A DNA stretch of 64,000 bases. Source: Usnea hakonensis (Eukaryota; Ascomycota; Lecanoromycetes; Lecanorales; Parmeliaceae). The position numbers and the translations under genes are program-made. Below are positions 1 through 10,571 of this stretch, in pieces. The notes under the pieces are model-generated. The model worked only from the letters and a program-made list of their open reading frames with translations, was not told the DNA's origin and did no database searches. Each line of letters starts with the position of its first letter. Within the stretch, counting starts at the first letter, position 1. The DNA lies in NCBI GenBank assembly GCA_013423325.1, contig BLJB01000110.1, positions 62,001-126,000 on the forward strand. Reading direction: 5' to 3'.

Positions 1-571
1 CGCCGGGACCAATGCCCTGCAGCGAGTGAGGGTGTCCGGCAGGGAAATACCACAAATCTCCTTTCTCGACATCACCAATGTAGTTCCCTCCTTCGGTGTC
101 GAGTGCTGTGACCCGTACGTTGCCCTCGAGGACATATGCCCACTCTGCCTGACCAACCCATAAGCGTCAACAAGACATCCTAGTGTACCTGTTTGGGACC
201 TTCCATACCTCTCTATGCCAATGTAATTCCCTAATCGCCCCTTCTTCCAACCTCATATTCACCCCAGCCAGCTCTTTGCTTGTGGGAAGCTCTCTCACGG
301 TCGTCTGCCGTGCCCAGCCCCCATCTTCGATCCGTGTGTGTGAGTCTGCGAAGCTCCATTTCATGTTTGGCATGGTACCGCTATCGGTGGCAGGGGGCCT
401 GACCATATCCGGAGCCTGGCGTTCTCGAGCGTAATTGCGAGGCCCAAGAACATCGGCACCGTCGCCATTGCGGTAGGGCAAGGGTTGCAGCTTGCGTCCA
501 ACGCTATCGACGGCATTGTCATATGGATCTCGGGCAGAGGGAGAGTAGGGGTTCTCGTGACTGAGAGTCAT
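1..571 (-). CDS. Bicupin oxalate decarboxylase, 5' part only
   Basis: Oxalate decarboxylases convert oxalate to formate and CO2 using manganese bound by two cupin domains. Two exons are visible: 571-209 and 148 to the window edge, split by a 60-nt GT-AG intron (208-149). Splicing joins the metal-binding motif IRELHWHRE directly to AEWAYVLEGN, followed by a Gly-rich stretch and YFPAGHPHSLQGIG. That is the first cupin of this family, including its HxH and downstream E ligands. The second cupin lies outside the window. The ATG at 571 is the first in frame after an upstream TGA and gives no clear signal peptide. Many fungal relatives are secreted, so this copy may be intracellular or an upstream signal exon may be missed. 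The family call is firm; the start is less so. Confidence 0.9.
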
Positions 572-1280
572 GATAGCGAAAGTGATAGCGAAATGAATGC
601 TGTCAGGTGAAGGGCATCACCCTCATAATCCTCATACATCCGGAATATATTCCAGAGCCTCTTCCCGTTTTCCATGCTTCCGGAATACATTGCCGAGTAG
701 GGAGTAAGGGGTAAGGTTGGCATTGGCCACGGCAGTTATGTAAGGTATTCCGACAGCATGTTGGTGACGATGATACGTTACCAATTCATTTCAAAGAGCC
801 GGCTGGAACCGGGAAGTCATCATGTATGTCGTACTATGACTAAAAAAGGGAAAGCGTGAAAATAAAGCTTGGCGAAACCTGCGGGGAAATAATATATCAC
901 GATACTCCGTGCATCAAGCCTGAAGACATGCATGATATTGAAGACCGAGGTCAAATTCTCATTGATATATTCCATTCCTGTCTTCCGACTTGTTGTGTAT
1001 GACACATGTCGTTTTTTCCAAGGCACCCACTACCTCTCTGCCAAGGTGACTTTCTCGTCTATGTATGTACATCTCATCTCATTCCCCCTCCCACCTGGAA
1101 ACATAAAGCCCTGCTTGGAAAAAAAGTAAAAGAGATGGAACCCGCATCAAGCGAGTCCGTCTCCTAAGAAGTGAAGTATGTTCGAATAAGCAGACTCATC
1201 TCCAACTTCACCGTCTGCCCTCTCCTCTCCCACTCCCTTCTTTCTCTCTTTCCCCTTCCCTCCTACCCAACTCCCACCCC
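572..1280. other. Intergenic region
   Basis: Divergence from coding composition is clear and no supported gene is seen. The right end (about 1200-1300) is C/T-rich on the plus strand and is probably the 3' UTR of the minus-strand gene that follows. The left end is the promoter side of the oxalate decarboxylase. Confidence 0.5.
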
Positions 1281-2294
1281 TCACCCCTCCCGCGGATCTG
1301 TACAAACACTCTTCGGCCACCCCTGACAGATCAATTCGCCTGAGCAATCATTGAATTCATGACAAGGCGTACCGACGCAGTGGCCCAGCCAGGCCGTTGG
1401 CCACTCCGGCGTAACACCGCAATTTGTACTCGCGTCAGAGGGGGATGGAGATGTGGAGGAGACGGATGTGGAGGTGGATGTAAGTATGGGGGTAGCGGAG
1501 GAGATGATGGTTGACAGTGTTGATGGAGATGGGGTCGTGGATGACGAGATCGGCGGTGTCGGTGGGCTAGATGGCGTCGATGATGGCGGAGACGCAGGAA
1601 GAGTAGATGACGGTGCGGGACCACCTGCCGGAGAAGATGGAGAAGGCAATGGCGCCCCGCCCGCCCCACACAACTCTCCCTGCGAAGTCCCATAATTTGG
1701 AAAAAGGGCCGTATCATCATTACACTTTCCTTCGTCATTATCCCATATCTGCACTCCACTAACCTTCAACGTCGCCGGCGGATCCCTGACGATAGTTTGA
1801 CCTGTTTTCAAGCCAAGAGCGTCCTCGCAGTCGATTTGATTTTGGCCGCCGTTGACGTCGGAGCCGATCCAGAGGTCAATGCGGGTGGTGGAAGGGTAGA
1901 GGGTCATGCATTCTTGGCAGTGGTCCATGTACTGGAAATACTTTTGGAAGAGGGGGATGTAGATGATTTCGCAGGGGGTGAAGGAGGGATTGTTGAGGGC
2001 GGTGGCGAAGGTCTCGGGATTAGCGTAGGTGCCGTCGCCTGGAATTTCTTGTTAGTTGGAGAGGAGAAGGGGTGTAAGTCTGTGGAAGAAGAGGGAGCGG
2101 GGGGCCTGGAACCAACCTCCGGCGGTGCCATCGGCGACTTGGGTGGTACCGGAACAGCCAAAAGATGTGGTGTCGGAGGGACCGTCTGGGAAGCCGTAGA
2201 ATGTGAACTCTACATCGGAAGTCGTGGAGCAGGTCGAGATGACGGTGCGGAAAAGAAGAGAGATTTGCAGTATAGCGATGAGAAGGAGTGACAT
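1281..2294 (-). CDS. Secreted Cys-rich protein with Ser/Thr/Pro linker
   Basis: Two exons, 2294-2117 and 2038-1281, are joined across a 78-nt GT-AG intron (2116-2039) to give about 311 residues. The N-terminus (MSLLLIAILQISLLF) is a clear signal peptide. The junction yields ADGTAG-GDGTYANPETFATA, a block I recognise from a family of fungal secreted proteins resembling double-psi barrel/RlpA folds; that link comes from memory of the motif and is not proven. It is followed by PCEIIYIPLFQKYFQY and a DHCQEC pair. A Ser/Thr/Pro-rich linker of about 85 residues, likely O-glycosylated, leads to a short six-Cys C-terminal module beginning CGVTPEWPTAWLGHC. This layout suggests a wall- or substrate-associated extracellular protein. 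No enzymatic residues can be assigned. Confidence 0.75.
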
Positions 2295-2339
2295 CTTGCC
2301 AGAAGAAGTAAAGACTGTAGAAGCTATGCAAGCAAAGAT

Positions 2340-2456
2340 ATCAATAAATGAATGAATGAATGTATGAATGAATGAAGGAATGATAGATCGTGAATAAATG
2401 AATGAATGAAAGTAGGTATACAAGCAAAACCAAATGAATGAATGAATGACTGCCCG
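2340..2456. repeat. Interrupted AATG tetranucleotide microsatellite
   Basis: Imperfect runs of the 4-bp unit aatg/gaat occur at about 2345-2375, 2393-2410 and 2432-2450. They sit just upstream of the secreted-protein start at 2294, so they lie in its 5' UTR or promoter. Confidence 0.8.
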
Positions 2457-4185
2457 GCAGAAAGGCTCTTGAATCGATAAAAACCAAAACCAAGAAAGGA
2501 GAGAAGAAGAGAAAACGAGAGCAGTCCCACATCCTCAAGTACGATTCTCCCCTTTCGCATCTCACCCCCTCACCTAACCCAATCACACCAAACATCCACG
2601 TGCCGTAACCCGAACTCCATTCTCTCCACACCATCCGCCTGAAACCCTCAGAAACAGTCGACTCGCCATCTGATTCGACCACCTTTGCGGATGACCATCC
2701 TGGTAGATCGCGCGGACTAAGAGCTGTAAGCAGCCGGATGGTGTGCATGCTGATTATCGATGTGAAGCGCTTGAGAGGATTTGATTGGGTGGTGGGATTT
2801 CGGGGAGGATGGTTTAGCTGCTGATGGGGTGGAGGGTGGGGCCAATTAGGAGGCGGCGCGAGGATGTTGATCGGAGCTGGGGATTACCTAGCCGGATGTT
2901 GTTAGGGGCGAAGGGTCTGTTTTGGTGGCCCGAGGGAATAGGTTAGGGGCTAGGGGCTAGGGGGCCTTGTAGCGGCGGGTCTCGGTATTGGCCGTGAGAC
3001 CAACTTAAGGTACAACATTATCATACTTGGATTGCAGGAAAAAAACAAGGCTTTTCAACTAGAGTACATATCGTGGGTGGTAAGAGAGTAAGATTCCTTC
3101 GGAGATGATGTCCCAGCTACGGACATGCATGCTTCACCTGGCCGCTCTCGCTCCGACTGTTTCGTACATTACCTACCTTTCCCTTACAGCGGTTTCAAAT
3201 GTCTTACACATCAGTCTTGTCTTCCAAACAACTACCGTTTTGGTTTCCAAAATTCTTGGAGGAGGTGGATGACTGCTCACTTCTGCGTTGCGTGAGGTTT
3301 CATAATTGACGTTTTGAGAAGGTATAGGTGGTTTTAAGATGCAGTCGTCCGTATTGGTATTAGGCAGCAGCGCTCATTTTTTTTTTTTTTGGCTATTATG
3401 ATATACTAGCTTCGTTGGACTTGAAGTTGTTGTGAGATCTAGATATCTGTTATTGGGTTTATAGCATTTTTTCTCGACTTGGTAAGATTAATGCCCCATA
3501 CATCCGCGATGTTTCTCGGAAGCAATTCAAGAGGTACAAAGGAACATGATGATCTCGCTGCTGATTCTTTCTTAATTCAAATACCTCTTGGTATAAAACA
3601 ATGCGGTTCAAACACTCTGCCACTATGAGGAGCTCATTGGAGAGTATTTTGCAAAGAGATCTCTTCCCTTGATAATTGCCAGGAATTCCCAAAGATCTCC
3701 AAAGCTCTCTAAAGAAAATGGAGCGAATAGTCGCACCAACGGTCCCCTTCAAGGCAACTTCCTCCTTCATCGATCCTGTTAATGGCGGTAAGCAAAGTTT
3801 CAAGGCCATCAGCTTTCAACTTTGGAGATTTGGATCCTTACAATACCGACAGCATTAGCATTTATCTCTCTCCGCTCTTGGAATAGCTCTAAAGTGGTCT
3901 TTGTTGTCATAATGGCACTGAAAGCATGATCAGACAAAGCCTCAGCCACCTTTACCACAAGACATCAACTAAACCCTCAATCAGAGGCCCAAAACTGCGA
4001 CACAACTCTCATCACAATCTTCCCCATTGACGTCGTTCTAGTATAGCTTCAAAGATGATATACTCTCTTCTCATAAAGTCTGGAACAAAGCTGCTGGCTT
4101 TTAGTTGTGCGCTTTGATGGCGCGGACTGTATTGGTTGTCCTATTGATGGCCGGTCTACGGAAAGCCGTTATACGACAGCTGCCT
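2457..4185. other. Intergenic region
   Basis: No gene is supported. A 116-codon open frame on the minus strand at 3459-3809 has no recognised motif, no partner exon and no clear coding composition. There is a short T-run at 3380 and a G-rich patch of ggggctag-type repeats at 2940-2970. Confidence 0.4.
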
Positions 4186-4320
4186 TATTGACGGACCCTC
4201 TATTGACAATCTCTCTATTGACGGCCTCTCTATTGACGGCCTTTCTATTGACGGCCTCTCTATTGACAATCTCTCTATTGACGGCCTCTCTATTGACAGT
4301 CCCTCTGTTGACAGTCCCTC
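4186..4320. repeat. 15-bp tandem repeat, nine units
   Basis: Nine head-to-tail units of consensus TATTGACGGCCTCTC start at 4186, 4201, 4216, 4231, 4246, 4261, 4276, 4291 and 4306. Variation is confined mainly to the GGC core (AAT, AGT). A degenerate tenth unit follows at 4321. The length is a multiple of three, so every frame stays open (one plus-strand frame reads LLTAS-type repeats), but I regard this as untranslated sequence upstream of the small secreted-peptide candidate. Confidence 0.9.
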
Positions 4321-4489
4321 TATTGTCAGCCCTACCACAGGAATCTCCTCTACCTCCCCCAAACCACCCCCTCAAAAACCCCCCTCCCCCCCCCAATTCT
4401 CCCAATCCCTCAAACACCCTTTCCCCCAAAAACCAGAACCCGCCTTTCACAAAACACCCCAACCACCCAAACCACACACCAACCCAGCA

Positions 4490-4675
4490 ATGCATCTTCC
4501 CACCTTCCCCCTCCTCACTCTTCTCCTACCCCTCTTTCTCACTCTCTCACTCGCTCTGCCCCTCTCCCCATCACCACCACCACAGCCATCAGCCCTCGAA
4601 CCCCGCTCTTTAGACAGTTGGTATATCTGCAAATGGGCCCCGGAAGATGCCGCGAAGGATGGTATTAAGTGCTAG
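4490..4675 (+). CDS. Candidate small secreted peptide, 61 residues
   Basis: The ATG at 4490 lies in a good context (agcaATGC) after a long C-rich leader typical of fungal promoters. It encodes a strong hydrophobic signal sequence (PLLTLLLPLFLTLSLALPL), a short Pro-rich spacer and a mature tail SLDSWYICKWAPEDAAKDG ending in Ile-Lys-Cys before TAG. An Arg just before the tail could be a processing site. An alternative model would splice at about 4664 with a 56-nt GT-AG intron and add some 14 residues. I know no family match, and the open frame is short, so transcription evidence would decide. Confidence 0.35.
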   Translation: MHLPTFPLLTLLLPLFLTLSLALPLSPSPPPQPSALEPRSLDSWYICKWAPEDAAKDGIKC

Positions 4676-5473
4676 ATGGATTGGGACTTGGAATATAAAA
4701 ACAACACGTTAGTGCAGGGGGGTTGGAGAAGATGCAGAGATTTGAGGTCGGTTTTAGATGAGTCGCTGTTGTTCATATTTTTCTCATTCATTGTCTCATC
4801 CCACCCGTCCGGCCCCTAGAATATACCTTACATATAACAAACAAACTCTCCATCCTCCAATCCTCCCTCCCCCAATACCCTAAATCCCTGGCCAGAAACT
4901 TCCCCTGCTATACATACCTACAGCCCTACTCAATCTGCATGCACAAATCTCTACTCTATTTCCGCCATTTTTCTCACTCCTACAGGCTTGCTTGCTTTCC
5001 ATTTCTTGCGTCGACATGAATCTGCTTGATGAGGTTGGAAAAGTATATTCCCCCCCGCGGCTGAGTATCTCTTTTTTATGTATTGCTGTTGTGGGAAGAG
5101 GAGATGGGTGGGTGGTGGGGGCTGGGAAGGGAGGGGAGTTTGAGAGTTTGGGGTGAAGAAGTGATTTCGGGGTTTTCTCATCAAGTCGAGTTGGGATGGG
5201 AGGCGGGGATCATTGTAATGCGATGGCTGCGAAGAGGTTTAGTTGTTGGGCGTGACTTCCGTGCCTTCGGATCCTCATTCCCAAAGTAGCTTAGTTGCTT
5301 GGCACTGCGTGATCATAAATAGCTCCTCACTTTCCATAGAGATCATTAAGTCTTCTACACACCTGAACCGTGGTCTTCTTTTTGAGCCTAGTCTTCCATC
5401 TGTTTTACTCGTGGATACGAGCTTGGCGAAATGTGTTTTGCTGTTGTGGTTGATGGTGTTGAGGCCGCTCCCC
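4676..5473. other. Intergenic region between convergent genes
   Basis: It holds C-rich and G-rich stretches but no supportable gene. It lies between the plus-strand small-peptide candidate and the 3' end of the minus-strand FNT transporter, so it should contain both terminators. No specific terminator motif was identified. Confidence 0.4.
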
Positions 5474-6467
5474 TCACGACCCCATCACCCCATCCAACCT
5501 GACCGCCCCCTTCCCGCAATTCTCACCATCCTCGCAATTCAAATACACCCACCAATTATACGCGCCCACGAAGACGGCGCCGCCGACGCTGTTCCCAAGG
5601 CTGATTGGCAGCATACATTTCCACAGGAAAGCGCCGACGCTCAAGGGGGCGCCGAGCATCATGCCGATGGAAGCGAGGTACATGTATTCGACGGTGTGCG
5701 GGTAGCGCGCCGTTGTGGAGATGAAGAAGGGGAGGTGCAGGCCCAGGGCTTTGGAGATGCCGTCGTTGTTTTGGGCGCCGAAGAACATTGCCAGTGTGAC
5801 CTTTGCTGTCCATTAGCCCGTACACAGGCATCCCATGACTTCACTAATCGTCCACCGGGAAAGTTGGATTAGGAGCGAGAGATGCGCATTGAAGGCAGGA
5901 AAAAAAGAATTTAGCCGGAGTCACACATACCATGAAACCACACGCAATCGCCTTCAAGAAAATCACATGCCACGCCGCCTCCACCACATCGCTCGTCACC
6001 TGCGCCGTCAACCCCGACCGATACGGCTCCTCGTGCAACGACAGGGTCAAATAAGAAAAGAAATACGCCGCGAACAGCGCCCCCAGCACATTCCCCACCC
6101 AACTCACCACCAAACATTTCACATAATCCACCACCCTCCCCTTCCGTCTCAGCGCCGTCATAGCCAGCCACATCGGAAACCCCGTATACAGCTCCGCCCC
6201 AATGAAATAGGTTATGACTAGGCCTATTGGGAATAGGGCGCCTTGGACGATTTTTGGGATCGACGGGTTGTTTTGGGCGAGACCGGGGAGGCCGTTGGCG
6301 GCGATGAGGGAGATGTGCCCGGCGAGGGATAAGAGGAGGGCGCCGTAGATGTTTTTGAGAAAGGTGAGTTGGGCGGGCTCGGAGAGGTGGTGGAGGCCGT
6401 TTTGGTAGAGGAATTCTGCGGCGTCTAGGGGGGTGAGGGCGCCGGAGACGGCTTTGGAGGTGGCCAT
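5474..6467 (-). CDS. Formate/nitrite transporter (FNT family)
   Basis: FNT proteins are pentameric plasma-membrane channels for formate, nitrite and related small anions. Exons 6467-5931 and 5800-5474 are separated by a 130-nt intron (donor GTATGT at 5930, acceptor CAAAG) and give 287 residues. The N-terminus TPLDAAEFLYQNGLHH precedes the first membrane helix. The helix with FIGAELYTGFPMWL is the family's conserved loop, followed by VVSWVGNVLGALFAAYF. The splice rebuilds AIACGFM-VTLAMFFGAQ, equivalent to the conserved CNWLVCLA segment. The last helices contain LGAPLSVGAFLWK and SLGNSVGGAVFVGAYNW. Six helices fit the family length. Substrate cannot be read from sequence. The coding strand changes from C-rich at the start to G-rich by about 6180. 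Confidence 0.92.
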
Positions 6468-6805
6468 GGTGGTGGTGGTGGTGCTGGAAGGGTAGTTGAA
6501 AGTATCTTACCTACTTTACCTGCCCTACCTATTTGTAAGATTACCTGGACTCTACAACTCTCGGATTTGCCGGACGCGATGACGGATTCACCGGACGCAA
6601 TAATGACCTCATCCAGGGGTACGGTAACGGGAGCTAGTACTAAAGTGTAAACTCCAAGCCCGCTAGTTCAGAAAGGGTAAGGTAAGGTATGAGATTACCG
6701 CTAGCTCAGTCAATACAATACCTCTTGGTCAATCACTGTACGTCGCCTAGACCTTGGACCTTGAATTGCAAAATGAACATGAATATCAACATACGCGGAA
6801 GAATA
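6468..6805. other. Intergenic region upstream of the FNT gene
   Basis: Promoter side of the FNT gene. It contains clustered TACCTA/TTACCT-type elements at about 6505-6545 and repeated CCGGACGC motifs at about 6570-6600. No gene is seen. Confidence 0.4.
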
Positions 6806-8791
6806 TCAACAACCAGCAAATCCGAGGACTTGCAACGCCGAAATCATCTCGTTCCACAATTCACCAACGACTTCTTGATAGAAAGGCTCCAATGCACGCC
6901 TGGCCAGCCAGGGCATGGCGCGGTAGTCATTAGGCAATGCCTCAATACCGTGATACAGTCTTTGCATCTCATTCCCATTACTTCTTGGAAAACACAGAAT
7001 GTTCTGCTCCGCATTTTTGCAATGGGAGAAAACCATCATCTCGTCCGACGCAAGGACCTTACGGTCCTCAGAATACACGTGAAGGGATATGCCAGGTATC
7101 ATATGTAGGTTGCCTTCCATGTCTTGTATGATTCGACATACCCATGCACCTACTCCCCGCCGACGCTTAGATTTGGCATAGACAAGATTATGCCCATATG
7201 TTCGGCACCTGAGTTGAAGCCACCTCGCAAAGACGTCATCTGGCATATCCCAATGTGCCGAAGCATCCCGAAACTGGTCGAAATCACTTTCGAACTCCAC
7301 CCCTTGGCGGACTCGGTTCCATAAACCGAAGGCCTTTATCAATCTCAAGCTATCGATGCTGCAGACTAGCCATTTGGGTAGAGAAGGAGCGGTAGATATG
7401 TTTATCTGTTCAGATCTTGCTTCATCTTTGCTTGTCCCATTTGCACCCCGGGCTGACGACCAACAAAGTGTGATTTCTAGTTCGGTGAGCGAGTCCTTGA
7501 AAGTTTTATCACGCTGATCTGTCCATCGGATGTCAGCCTCTGTAGAAAAGCCGAGAACCTTCGGGGCCCAATCCCAAGCTAAGATTCGGATGATGGCCAA
7601 TAAGCCTTGTATAGCGAGCCAAATGCCCGACTGTTTGGCTGTGGCAGAACGCAGCTCGATGTACTGGCATAAGTACGAAATTGTGATGCAGACTGCAGCG
7701 CAAGCACTCGCCACTTTGATGACGCGCAGTACCCTCACAGAGACCGCACGACAGTCGAAGATGTAAAAGTGATCATCCTTTGCGAAGTAGGCCAAACGAT
7801 TCTTACGCATTAATGGTTCCCCAGATATATTCGCGGAGCGAGCGACCACGGTCGTGCCATCCTTCCAGTCGGATCGATACCAATCTGAAGTTTCGAAAGG
7901 TAGGTGCTCAGTGATGTACACCCAACACCAAGGCAGCCCTCCTAGAAGAACCGACGCAGGCAGACCGATGCACGCGAACACCCGCGTCCATGTCCATGGA
8001 GCCGGGAACATCAAAATCATGACAGCCGGGAGACTTGTTGTGAACATCAGGCAAAGTCCACACATCCCCAAAGCTAATATAGCTGTGGAGCCACTCCTGA
8101 CCAACGAGCACATTGCGATGCTGAAAGACGGGTCGAAAGCCCTTCGATCACGCAATGCACACTTGCCCACACCGGCGACCAGAGGCATGCTTTCCTCAGT
8201 ATGTGATGTTCTCTTGACAAGTTTCCATTCCACGGATGTATCAGTAATCATCCGTTCCAGATAATGCACCTCGATGATTCTTTCATTCTGGGGCACGTCG
8301 CGGTGTCGTACTCCTGCGTATGATCGCAAGCTTGCCGTCGAGAAGCCGGTACGATCGCAGAAGTCAGCGCCTAAGCTCAGCTTGAGTAACGCACGAACGT
8401 ATCCTAGTAACCCTAACAGCGAAAGAGGTGCTGTTACCGGGGGAAGAAATCCGCGTGTGTAATCAATCGTGTACCTCTCGACGCCGTCCGTGGCAAAAAG
8501 ACCCACCAGTGCTGCAAGATCTTGGGTACCATCCGCTAGCACTTGAAAATCATTGTCTCTGTTTGCGTTGTTGCTGTTCAATGAGGTTGTGTTCGACCTC
8601 CAGGAACTCGGCATCGGTGTTGCTCCCGTGCCTGGAGTATGATTCGCAAGAACACTATACATAGCTGCTAGCACAGTTGAGCATGCATGAAAAGGTCTGC
8701 ATACTGCACGTATGCTCTTGTTCCAGTTGTACGGCATAATTGGCCGGGGAGGGTTCTTCAAAAAAAAAAAAGAATGAGGATGAGAGATCAC
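6806..8791 (-). CDS. Orphan multi-pass membrane protein, 661 residues
   Basis: A single uninterrupted frame of 661 codons. The ATG at 8737 (MPYNWNKSIRAV) is a plausible alternative start, because the first 18 residues overlap an A-run. Visible features are a segment DGTQDLAALVGLFATDGVER, a hydrophobic stretch near residues 115-140 (PLSLLGLLGYVRALLKL), two helices at about 225-285 (AILALGMCGLCLMF and VFACIGLPASVLLGGLPW) and two more at about 355-415. The C-terminal half is soluble and ends with an acidic/aromatic region. I recognise the overall pattern as a lineage-specific fungal membrane family without assigned function. The length of the open frame and its coding composition support a real gene; no function is proposed. 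Confidence 0.75.
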   Translation of the reverse strand: MISHPHSFFFLKNPPRPIMPYNWNKSIRAVCRPFHACSTVLAAMYSVLANHTPGTGATPMPSSWRSNTTSLNSNNANRDNDFQVLADGTQDLAALVGLFATDGVERYTIDYTRGFLPPVTAPLSLLGLLGYVRALLKLSLGADFCDRTGFSTASLRSYAGVRHRDVPQNERIIEVHYLERMITDTSVEWKLVKRTSHTEESMPLVAGVGKCALRDRRAFDPSFSIAMCSLVRSGSTAILALGMCGLCLMFTTSLPAVMILMFPAPWTWTRVFACIGLPASVLLGGLPWCWVYITEHLPFETSDWYRSDWKDGTTVVARSANISGEPLMRKNRLAYFAKDDHFYIFDCRAVSVRVLRVIKVASACAAVCITISYLCQYIELRSATAKQSGIWLAIQGLLAIIRILAWDWAPKVLGFSTEADIRWTDQRDKTFKDSLTELEITLCWSSARGANGTSKDEARSEQINISTAPSLPKWLVCSIDSLRLIKAFGLWNRVRQGVEFESDFDQFRDASAHWDMPDDVFARWLQLRCRTYGHNLVYAKSKRRRGVGAWVCRIIQDMEGNLHMIPGISLHVYSEDRKVLASDEMMVFSHCKNAEQNILCFPRSNGNEMQRLYHGIEALPNDYRAMPWLARRALEPFYQEVVGELWNEMISALQVLGFAGC

Positions 8792-10571
8792 AGACCTAGA
8801 TATCGCAATCTAGAGTTCTGCTAATACAGCGGACATATCCCAATCACGCTTGTTACGCTTATCGCGGAACGTGACAACATTTTCTGCAATCTAGGCAATT
8901 CTACCCTGCCCCGTCAGTCCCATAGGATCAGGATTCCAAAATTAGCTATCGCTAGCTCGCCAGGAAGATTGTTTTTCGTCAATGCCCACATGCAGCATGC
9001 TACATAACGGCGCATCATGCAGGCGCCATCCTTTTCTGCGTCAGCCGGTGATTGGTCGAACCAGGTAAACGCACTAGGCTCCTCGTATAAGATGCATATG
9101 CACGATTCAGCTCAGACTTTGATAATTGGCTGTGTGGGCCTTCATGCATCCCCTCACAGCCCCCCCTGCCCCCCTTAGCAACATGTTAGTCTGCTTATCA
9201 TCTGCCGACCGGTATTCGATAACGACTTGCACCATAAGAGTTATCTTATCCAATTTGGTAACCACGATTCCGCAGGATTCTACGTACAAAATATGTGGCT
9301 TGCAATTTTGATGTCGCTACTATTAATACTCGTGTGGCCGAGAAGTCCATTTCCCCTGCAGTCCGCTGCTACCCACGCCTTCAATCTTCATCATGGATCC
9401 TTTGGGGAACGGCTAGCTCCGTATGGCTATGTATGTAGATCCCTCGGCTGTACCTCCAAGAGTCGGTAAGAGAAACAACGATCATGCGGGTTTATCTCCC
9501 CGCATTTTTATCCTCCAGTCAAATTCGTATTGCAGCATGGAAAATTAACCAAACATGGAACCAGAATGCAGTAGATAGGCCACATCTATAAATACATTAT
9601 TAGCAGCGGTTCTTCTTGTAACAGTTTTTGCCTTGGATACACCTTCCGCTCGCGCGTGGATAACAGATCTTGTGCGATATGGCAGAGAGACTAGTATAGT
9701 GTGGCCACCTTTACCTTTTACCCACCCCCCTTCGGCACTGTGCATATGCGGGATGGTGGTCCAAACGCCGTCAATAGGATTGCATCGAACTCTAACGATA
9801 AGAAATGTACTGATTGCGATGTACAGGTTTAGGTTGGCGGAGTAAAAGTGTGCGATAGCTTTTATTGATACGAGACGTGTCTATAAGTAGCTTGATGTGG
9901 ACATGTATGAGAGTATGATCGGTTGGTAGGCGACCTCGTGCAGGAGAAGCTAGCTAAGTAGATGAACATCCTGTGAAGCGTCTTTCAAGATTCCAGGTTA
10001 TTTATATGTTGAGGGGTGATTCTATTCGCTAACAGCCTTTTATGATGCAGCACTGATCATCATATCCGCTTGATTTCGCTCCTGTTGACTTCTTTTGGAG
10101 AGGGGCACGGCTCGGGATAGTTCCGATTGGACGCCCGTTGGCCAATGATATCAAATTCCCTTCGCTAACCAAGGCATTTGTATCGTGGTATGCACTGTTC
10201 ATCGGCTCAGTCTAAGCCACGCTTCTGCATATTATATCGAATTTTTCTCCATGCCAAGTAAATCTGCAGCCTGGGCCGCAAGGCTTCCTTATGCACGTAG
10301 AGGAAATAAGTCTTATCTTTGCTTCGCCGCCCGCTAGAATCCACACATTCCAGGATGGATCGATTGGGAGCAAGTCTGGAGAGCGAGATGTGAGTCATCT
10401 AGTGTGAGTTGAAGCAAAAATCTCCTTTCTCTGCCCCCTCATCCAGATATCTATTCCATAATAAACTAATATTGTTTAAGCACCGAACCAGGAATAAAAT
10501 GCATTTCTAGTCTTACACCTGGATAGGCGGCAGACTCTCGGCATTGACTCCTCATAGTGTATGCTTGAATT
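8792..10571. other. Intergenic region
   Basis: About 1.8 kb between the divergent promoters of the orphan membrane gene and the kelch gene. Only short, overlapping open frames without recognised motifs are present. Confidence 0.4.

Noticed and set aside
1331..1759. His/Arg/Pro-rich frame inside the secreted protein gene
   Set aside because: Shadow of the Ser/Thr/Pro linker in another frame.
3459..3809. 116-codon open frame on the minus strand
   Set aside because: No motif, partner exon or coding-type composition; kept only as a note on the intergenic region.
4107..4613. 168-codon frame through the 15-bp repeat
   Set aside because: The frame is open because the repeat unit is a multiple of three and the rest is C-rich leader; its product is pure low-complexity sequence.
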